From positions 1,283,501-1,347,500 of the forward strand of contig NZ_CP162129.1 of NCBI RefSeq assembly GCF_040834005.1: a DNA stretch of 64,000 nucleotides. Reading direction: 5' to 3'. A program made the translations under genes and the position numbers. Shown piece after piece: positions 59,466-64,000 of this stretch; positions within the stretch are counted from its first letter, which is position 1, and the number at the start of each line of letters is the position of its first letter. The notes under the pieces are model-generated. The model saw only the letters and a list, made by a program, of their open reading frames with translations. It had not been told where the DNA came from and searched no databases. The stretch comes from Paenibacillus sp. PL2-23. Lineage in GTDB: Bacteria > Bacillota > Bacilli > Paenibacillales > Paenibacillaceae.

Positions 59466-60500
59466 ATGCTAACGAAATGGTTGAAGGAAGTTGGAAGAGG
59501 CAAAAGAGGCGCTCGCGATCTGAATTACGAGGAAGCCAAGGACGCGGCGGAGCTCATCCTGGGAGGGAAAGCGACGCAGGCGCAGATCGGAGCTTTTTTT
59601 ATAGCGGAACGCATTAAGATGGAAACGGTGGAGGAGCTTGAAGCGTTTGTGCATGTGTGCCGGGCGCATGCTTACCGGACGAATGTGCATAGTGGCATGG
59701 ATTGCGCGGGACCTTATGATGGCCGTAAAAAAAGCTTTTTCGCGACCTTCGCGACGGCGTTCGTGCTGGGCGCCGCAGGCTTGCCCGTTACCCTGCACGG
59801 CACCGGCTCGCTGCCGCCCAAGTGGGGCATTACGCTCCAGGATATATTAATGGAGATGGACATCGACGCGGATTCCGTATCCCGGGAGCGGTTCATTGAA
59901 ACGGCAAGGGAGACGGGCGTGCTGTATGTATCCGCGGAGAGCTGGTGCCCGCCGCTGCGAGAGCTGCGCTCCATCCGCGTAGAGCTGGGCATGCGGACGG
60001 TGCTGAACACCGCCGAGAAGCTGATTGATTACGCCCATTCGAAATATCTATTGTTCGGCGTATTCCACAATACCGTGTTCGAGCGGATGGCGAAGCTGTC
60101 CGAGAAGCTGGGCTACGAGCGTTCGTTGATCGTACAGGGCGTAGAAGGGTCCGAGGACCTGTTCATCGAGCGCCCGACGCGAACTTATTTTGTCCAGAAC
60201 GGCATCGCCATCCAGCAGATTGTAGATCCCGACGCTTATGGACTGGAGACGCAGGTGCCGGAGGTAGAGTGGACGGCTGCCCTGCAGAAGGACACCGTTG
60301 AAGAGGTGCTCCAGGGCGGGGGACATCTGGCCTTCGCCAATCAGGTGCTGCTTAACGCAGCGGTTCGCTTGCATCTGGCGGGCAAAGCGGATTCCGTGGA
60401 GCAGGGCATCTACATGAGCAAAGCGCTGATCGATGACGGCGAGCCGTGGAAGCTGTATTCACAGTGGAAGCATGCTCTGCAAAAAATAAGCACCATCTGA
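59466..60500 (+). CDS. TrpD2-like protein (anthranilate phosphoribosyltransferase fold)
   Basis: A 344-residue protein with the nucleoside phosphorylase/TrpD fold: helical N-terminal domain (DLNYEEAKDAAELILGGKATQAQIGAFFIAERIK) and the phosphoribosyl-binding core (DCAGPYDGRKKSFFATFATAFVLGAAGLPVTLHGTGSLPPKWGITLQDIL). In true TrpD the phosphate loop reads GTGGD; here it reads AGPYDGRKKS, which is the TrpD2/YbiB pattern. YbiB proteins bind nucleic acids rather than make tryptophan. GAAGGAGG precedes the ATG, 50 bp after the ANTAR gene, so cotranscription is likely. Confidence 0.8.
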   Translation: MLTKWLKEVGRGKRGARDLNYEEAKDAAELILGGKATQAQIGAFFIAERIKMETVEELEAFVHVCRAHAYRTNVHSGMDCAGPYDGRKKSFFATFATAFVLGAAGLPVTLHGTGSLPPKWGITLQDILMEMDIDADSVSRERFIETARETGVLYVSAESWCPPLRELRSIRVELGMRTVLNTAEKLIDYAHSKYLLFGVFHNTVFERMAKLSEKLGYERSLIVQGVEGSEDLFIERPTRTYFVQNGIAIQQIVDPDAYGLETQVPEVEWTAALQKDTVEEVLQGGGHLAFANQVLLNAAVRLHLAGKADSVEQGIYMSKALIDDGEPWKLYSQWKHALQKISTI

Positions 60501-60559
60501 AATATGTTCCAATTCCGAATGATGGAAGCACGAAGCTGGGCGAACATTCGTGAAATTTG

Positions 60560-60589
60560 TTGACAAAATGTGAACTCCCTCCTTAAAAT
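60560..60589 (+). promoter_or_regulatory. Promoter of the riboswitch-purine permease unit
   Basis: TTGACA, 18-bp spacer, TAAAAT, directly before the aptamer. Confidence 0.75.
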
Positions 60590-60616
60590 TGATGAAGGAA
60601 AACAACAATCGCATAC

Positions 60617-60692
60617 AACTCCTCGTATAATCTCGGGAATCGGCCCGGGAGTCTCTACTCGGTCACCGTAAATGATCAGGCTACGAAGAGAG
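60617..60692 (+). ncRNA. Purine riboswitch aptamer, guanine type
   Basis: All purine aptamer landmarks are present: P1 5' part CTCCTCGTATAATC, the P2 hairpin with CGGG...CCCGGGAG, GTCTCTAC joining, P3 with CGGTCACCGTAAATG and the closing GGCTACGAAGAG. The specificity base in GGCTACG is C (C74), the guanine/hypoxanthine form, not the U of adenine sensors. Confidence 0.92.
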
Positions 60693-60737
60693 GAAAGCGA
60701 TCGCGCGGCGGCCCCGCGTATGAAGCTTTCCCTTTTT
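60692..60737 (+). terminator. Riboswitch-controlled terminator
   Basis: GGAAAGC with AGCTTTCC closing a GC-rich inner hairpin (CGCGGCGG/CCCCGCG), then CTTTTT. Its 5' arm overlaps the end of the P1 helix, so purine binding should favour termination. Confidence 0.75.
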
Positions 60738-60824
60738 GCAGAGCCTAGTAGAAATGCGTTTACATGCATTCCTATCTAGGCTTCTTTGTTTGTTCCAACA
60801 CTATTTTGGGAGGGTTTTATCAAA

Positions 60825-62171
60825 ATGAGAAGTTTCTTTCGTTTGAAGGAACTGGGAACAAATGTCAGAACTGAAGTCATGGCTGGACTGACGACGTTTA
60901 TGACAATGGCCTACATTCTGGCAGTCAATCCGATCATATTGACGCCAACGGGCCTGGACTGGACGGCTGTATTTCTGGCGACGGCCCTGGCGGCGGGTAT
61001 TTTCTCTATCGCTATGGGACTGTTCGTTAATTTCCCTGTCGCGCTGGCTCCGGGCATGGGGCTTAACGCTTATTTCGCTTCCGTCATCATCGCTTCTGCA
61101 GCGACGGATACGCCGATTACACCGGCAATGGGACTGACGGCTGTATTTCTCTCCGGTATTATCTTCATCATTCTGACGGTGACACAGGTTCGTCAGATGC
61201 TGATTACGGCCGTTCCGGACAGCCTGAAGCATGCCATTACCGTTGGTATCGGCTTGTTTATTGCCATTATCGGGCTGAAGAACAGCGGCATTATGACGAT
61301 TATCGCATTCGACAATGGCGATAAGCTGATTACGCTGGGAAGCTTTCATAACGAAACGGTTGTCTATACCCTGCTTGCAGTAGCGCTCATCGCTATTCTG
61401 ATGGTGCTGCGAGTGCCGGGAGCCATACTGTTCGGCATTCTGGGCACAACGGTTGTTGCTTTGCTTACGGGTCATGTGAATGTGAAGGAAGCGCTGGAAG
61501 GCAAGACCTGGATGCCAGACTTCTCCACGATGAACGTATGGCATTTCGACTTTGCGGGCGTATTCGAGGTTGGCCTCATTACCGTCATCCTGACCTTTAC
61601 GTTCGTAGAACTGTTCGATACCTTCGGTACGCTGGTCGGCACGGCTAACCGCGCCGGCATTATGAAGAAACCTGAGGAAGGCAAGAAGCGTGTAGGCAAG
61701 GCGATGCTGGTTGACGCGGTTGCGGTTGGCGGCGGCGCTATGCTGGGAACAAGCACAGTAACGGCATATGTAGAAAGCTCCGCAGGTATCGCGCAAGGCG
61801 GACGTTCCGGCTTGACTGCTGTGACAACAGGCATTTGCTTCCTGCTGGCGATCTTCCTGTCGCCAATTGTGGCGCTGGTGCCAGGGGCCGCTACAGCGGC
61901 GGCGCTGATCATCGTTGGCGTGCTGATGATGCAATCCGTGAAGGATATTGACTTCTCCGATATGGTATACGCGATTCCGGCATTCCTGACGCTGGCGCTT
62001 ATGCCGTTCACATACAGCATCGCGAACGGCATCTCCTTCGGTATCGTATCTTACGTGCTGCTGGCAACTGTCGCGAACGTATCCGGCAAGGGCAAATACC
62101 AGGTGCACTGGCTGATGTGGATTCTAGCCGTGCTGATTGTATTGCGATACGCTCTAATGGGCGGCGAATAA
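60825..62171 (+). CDS. NCS2 purine permease (guanine/hypoxanthine type)
   Basis: A 448-residue transporter with about 12-14 membrane helices. Family signs of the AzgA/PbuG branch: TEVMAGLTTFMTMAYILAVNP near the start, ALAPGMGLNAYF, FTFVELFDTFGTLVGTANRAG and GTSTVTAYVESSAGIAQGGRSGLTAV. The guanine-type riboswitch upstream points to guanine/hypoxanthine uptake, as for B. subtilis pbuG. ATG follows GGGAGGG. The open frame extends 13 codons upstream without a binding site. Confidence 0.92.
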   Translation: MRSFFRLKELGTNVRTEVMAGLTTFMTMAYILAVNPIILTPTGLDWTAVFLATALAAGIFSIAMGLFVNFPVALAPGMGLNAYFASVIIASAATDTPITPAMGLTAVFLSGIIFIILTVTQVRQMLITAVPDSLKHAITVGIGLFIAIIGLKNSGIMTIIAFDNGDKLITLGSFHNETVVYTLLAVALIAILMVLRVPGAILFGILGTTVVALLTGHVNVKEALEGKTWMPDFSTMNVWHFDFAGVFEVGLITVILTFTFVELFDTFGTLVGTANRAGIMKKPEEGKKRVGKAMLVDAVAVGGGAMLGTSTVTAYVESSAGIAQGGRSGLTAVTTGICFLLAIFLSPIVALVPGAATAAALIIVGVLMMQSVKDIDFSDMVYAIPAFLTLALMPFTYSIANGISFGIVSYVLLATVANVSGKGKYQVHWLMWILAVLIVLRYALMGGE

Positions 62172-62185
62172 TAGGGACAAGCAAC

Positions 62186-62218
62186 AAGGCAGCGCTGGGC
62201 CGGCGCTGCCTTTTTTTT
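62186..62218 (+). terminator. Terminator of the purine permease gene
   Basis: GGCAGCGC/GCGCTGCC stem with a 7-base loop and eight T. Confidence 0.9.
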
Positions 62219-62388
62219 GCGCAGCGGCCCCTTACGGTATAATGAGGGGTATTCATCAATATCGCCCAGGATACTCCCGTCTTCTATAAGCGGGGGAGGA
62301 ATGGGCGTTCGGCGTTAGCCGGAATGATATTTGGTGTGTTCTTGTTGTCCCTACTATGCTAAAATTAGTATAGTGAGGAGGCGAACAT

Positions 62389-63507
62389 ATGATCGTTACC
62401 GTGACGGCGAAAATCAAAATCAAACCGTCAGACAGTCAAATGATGGCCCTGCAACAAACGATGATCGCTTATCGTCAAGGCTGTAATTTTGTCTCTGCCC
62501 TTGTGTTTGAGACGAGCGAGCGCCGGCAGTCTGCCCTGCACCGAATGACGTATCGAACCCTGCGCAGCGCGATGGGCCTGCGTTCTCAAATGGCGCAGTC
62601 GGTATTGAAAACGGTACGGGCTAAATACAAGACCATCTTGAGCAGTGGGCATGCTTGGACTCTCGTACAATTTAAGAAGCCGGAATACGATCTCGTCTGG
62701 AGACGGGATTACTCGCTAAGCGCAAAGCTATTCTCCGTCAATACGCTGCAAGGCCGCATTAAGATTCCCTTCGAAGCCAAAGGAATGGAGACCTATTTCG
62801 ACGGCACATGGACATTCGGTACAGCCAAGCTGGTATGCAAAAAACAGAAGTGGTTTTTGCATATTCCAGTGTCTAAGGAAATGGCCTCTCCTGAGCTTAA
62901 GGAGATTGAACACGTTGCAGGGATTGATCTGGGCATCAACTTTGTAGCTACGGTGTATGACACCGAGGGGAGAACGCTGTTTTTTCGAGGAAGGGAGCTC
63001 AAACACAAACGAGCCAACTACCAACGATTGCGTTCCGAGCTGCAACGCAAACAAACGGCTTCGTCCCGCCGCAGGCTGAAGCAAATCGGAGAACGAGAAA
63101 ACCGCTGGATGACCGATGTGAACCATCAGGTAAGTAAGGCACTCGTTACCCGATATGGGGCGAATACGCTGTTTGTGCTGGAGGATTTGACAGGGATCCG
63201 CCGCAGGGCGGAAAAGTCAAAGCTGAAGTATCGGTATGTGACGGTATCGTGGGCGTTCTATCAGCTGCGTCAGATGGTGACGTATAAGGCGAAGCTTGCA
63301 GGATCGATGGTGATAGCCGTGGATCCGAAGCACACCTCGCAGGCGTGTCCCCTATGCCGCCACACGGCCAAAGAAAACCGGGATAAACGCAGGCATCGCT
63401 TTCGTTGCCAGGCATGCGGATATGCAAGCAATGATGACCGGATCGGCGCCATGAATCTCTGTCTGAAGGGAAGAGAGTACCTTCTTGAAGGTGCAGGCTT
63501 AGCATGA
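62389..63507 (+). CDS. tnpB: TnpB RNA-guided nuclease of an IS200/IS605 family element
   Basis: A 372-residue TnpB, the ancestor type of Cas12 nucleases. The RuvC catalytic acids are all present: Asp in GIDLGINFVATVYD, Glu in VLEDLTGIRRRA and Asp in SNDDRIGAMNLCLKG. The zinc ribbon between the last two has ACPLCRH...FRCQACG. Full length, no frameshift. AGGAGGCG precedes the ATG. Probably active as an RNA-guided nuclease; mobility would need a TnpA from elsewhere. Confidence 0.93.
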   Translation: MIVTVTAKIKIKPSDSQMMALQQTMIAYRQGCNFVSALVFETSERRQSALHRMTYRTLRSAMGLRSQMAQSVLKTVRAKYKTILSSGHAWTLVQFKKPEYDLVWRRDYSLSAKLFSVNTLQGRIKIPFEAKGMETYFDGTWTFGTAKLVCKKQKWFLHIPVSKEMASPELKEIEHVAGIDLGINFVATVYDTEGRTLFFRGRELKHKRANYQRLRSELQRKQTASSRRRLKQIGERENRWMTDVNHQVSKALVTRYGANTLFVLEDLTGIRRRAEKSKLKYRYVTVSWAFYQLRQMVTYKAKLAGSMVIAVDPKHTSQACPLCRHTAKENRDKRRHRFRCQACGYASNDDRIGAMNLCLKGREYLLEGAGLA

Positions 63508-63667
63508 CTAGGCTTGCAGGGCAGCTGTCAATCTGCCCATTGGTAGGCGAAGGCTTACTCGAGGATGTAACACCACGTTCTTCGGAACGCCAAAAGATCG
63601 GAGTCGCAAGACGTTCGTACGATCGGGTTGTTATAAGCCCCCACTTCAAACGTTAGTTAAGTGGGGG
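63508..63667 (+). ncRNA. Probable omega RNA scaffold (3' of tnpB)
   Basis: Structured 160-base region from the tnpB stop to the right-end hairpin. In characterised TnpB elements this stretch, often with the end of tnpB, forms the guide RNA scaffold, and the guide is the flanking sequence just past the right end (here starting TCATTGACTG). Assignment is by position and hairpin only. Confidence 0.5.
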
Positions 63668-63707
63668 TCATTGACTGTTATTTTTATAAGGGGGAGGTGG
63701 CGGTACC

Positions 63708-64000
63708 ATGGTTCGAATGGACTTGAATTGCGATATGGGAGAAGGGTTCGGCGTCTACCGTTCCGGCAACGATGAGCAGCTGATGCGGTATATTACGTCT
63801 GCGAATATCGCTTGCGGCTACCATGGAGGCGATCCGGCGACGATGCGATCCACGGTCCGAATGGCGCTGTCCCATGGCGTAGCGATAGGGGCGCATCCCG
63901 GCTTGCCAGATTTGGCCGGCTTCGGCAGGAGACGCATGGAGATAACGCCCATGGAGGCGTATGAGATGACGGTGTATCAGCTTGGGGCCCTTATGGCTTT
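63708..64000 (+). CDS. pxpA: 5-oxoprolinase subunit A (LamB/YcsF family), cut by the window end
   Basis: The first 97 codons are in the window. [20 protein letters not shown] is the hallmark start of the LamB/YcsF family, followed by [15 protein letters not shown] and [19 protein letters not shown]. PxpABC hydrolyses 5-oxoproline to glutamate with ATP. GGGGGAGG lies before the ATG. The TnpB element ends about 40 bp upstream, so its insertion may have changed the promoter. Confidence 0.92.
   Translation, partial: MVRMDLNCDMGEGFGVYRSGNDEQLMRYITSANIACGYHGGDPATMRSTVRMALSHGVAIGAHPGLPDLAGFGRRRMEITPMEAYEMTVYQLGALMA

Larger units (their letters stand above)
62260..63668 (+). mobile_element. Solo TnpB element of the IS200/IS605 (IS1341) type
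   Basis: Contains tnpB only; no TnpA (Y1 transposase) is present. The right end is a 9-bp hairpin CCCCCACTT/AAGTGGGGG (63638-63667), typical of the family and the end of the omega RNA. A possible left-end hairpin CTCCCG...CGGGGGAG is at 62274-62298. The exact left boundary is uncertain. It lies between the purine permease terminator and pxpA. Confidence 0.72.

Noticed and set aside
60801..62108. 435-codon open frame opposite the purine permease
   Set aside because: Composition (Arg, Gln, His-rich, no hydrophobic core) is what an antisense reading of a membrane protein gives.

Overview
The window looks like chromosomal DNA of a Gram-positive endospore-former of the Paenibacillus type. The evidence is a long tRNA cluster of the kind that follows an rRNA operon, strong AGGAGG ribosome binding sites, frequent GTG/TTG starts, an S-layer-homology (SLH) protein, an aconitase of the Gram-positive AcnA type, a guanine riboswitch, a TnrA/GlnR-like box and a Gram-positive YneF protein. 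Most core genes are moderately GC-rich. The stretch 35.8-44.0 kb is visibly more AT-rich and looks like accessory DNA. The species is inferred from these traits, not proven.

Layout. 0.16-1.5 kb: fifteen tRNA genes in one orientation, closed by an intrinsic terminator. 1.9-4.5 kb (minus): a two-gene permease pair with a His-rich loop, then Mn/Fe superoxide dismutase. 5.3-9.6 kb (plus): acetyltransferase, DUF402 phosphatase, signal peptidase I, RNase HI, QueG, YneF, FolE. 9.6-14.5 kb: membrane-anchored alpha/beta hydrolase, then an IclR regulator convergent with aconitase; the two share an operator-like palindrome. 14.7-20.9 kb (plus): amidase-domain protein, D-Ala-D-Ala ligase, UvsE, inositol-phosphatase-family protein, lipoprotein sugar dehydrogenase. 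20.9-23.4 kb (minus): glutamate-1-semialdehyde aminotransferase, LytR-CpsA-Psr protein. 23.6-26.8 kb (plus): three-gene ABC-2 exporter, Bcp peroxiredoxin. 27.0-33.6 kb (plus): polysaccharide deacetylase, then a MoxR / DUF58 / transglutaminase operon. 33.7-34.06 kb: a seven-copy 51-bp tandem repeat. 34.2-35.8 kb: guaA.

The accessory stretch 35.9-43.7 kb holds a NERD-HRDC protein, a beta-helix (pectate-lyase-like) secreted protein behind a cre site, a small ORF coupled to a beta-propeller protein, an unrecognised secreted protein, an unrecognised minus-strand protein, two frameshifted remnants, a short antitoxin-like ORF and a Uma2 endonuclease-like protein.

The most interesting locus is 43.9-54.7 kb: one promoter drives a secreted purple-acid-phosphatase-like phosphoesterase, an SLH surface protein and an 1824-residue GH92 enzyme. 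The GH92 protein has Gln where alpha-mannosidases of the family carry the acid Glu of the EGN motif. That is the signature of the mannose-1-phospho-6-mannose 'uncapping' GH92 subtype. Together with the phosphoesterase and PhoP-like direct repeats upstream, this suggests a cell-surface system that strips phosphate from yeast-type phosphomannan. This is a hypothesis.

54.8-60.5 kb is a nitrite assimilation locus: nirB-nirD-sumT on the minus strand. Its leader contains a consensus promoter and an intrinsic terminator, and it is divergent from an ANTAR-domain protein (a known class of RNA-binding antiterminator) and a TrpD2-like protein, with a TnrA/GlnR-like box between. 60.5-62.2 kb: guanine riboswitch and NCS2 purine permease. 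62.2-63.7 kb: a solo TnpB (IS200/IS605-type) element with its right-end hairpin. The window ends inside pxpA (5-oxoprolinase subunit A).
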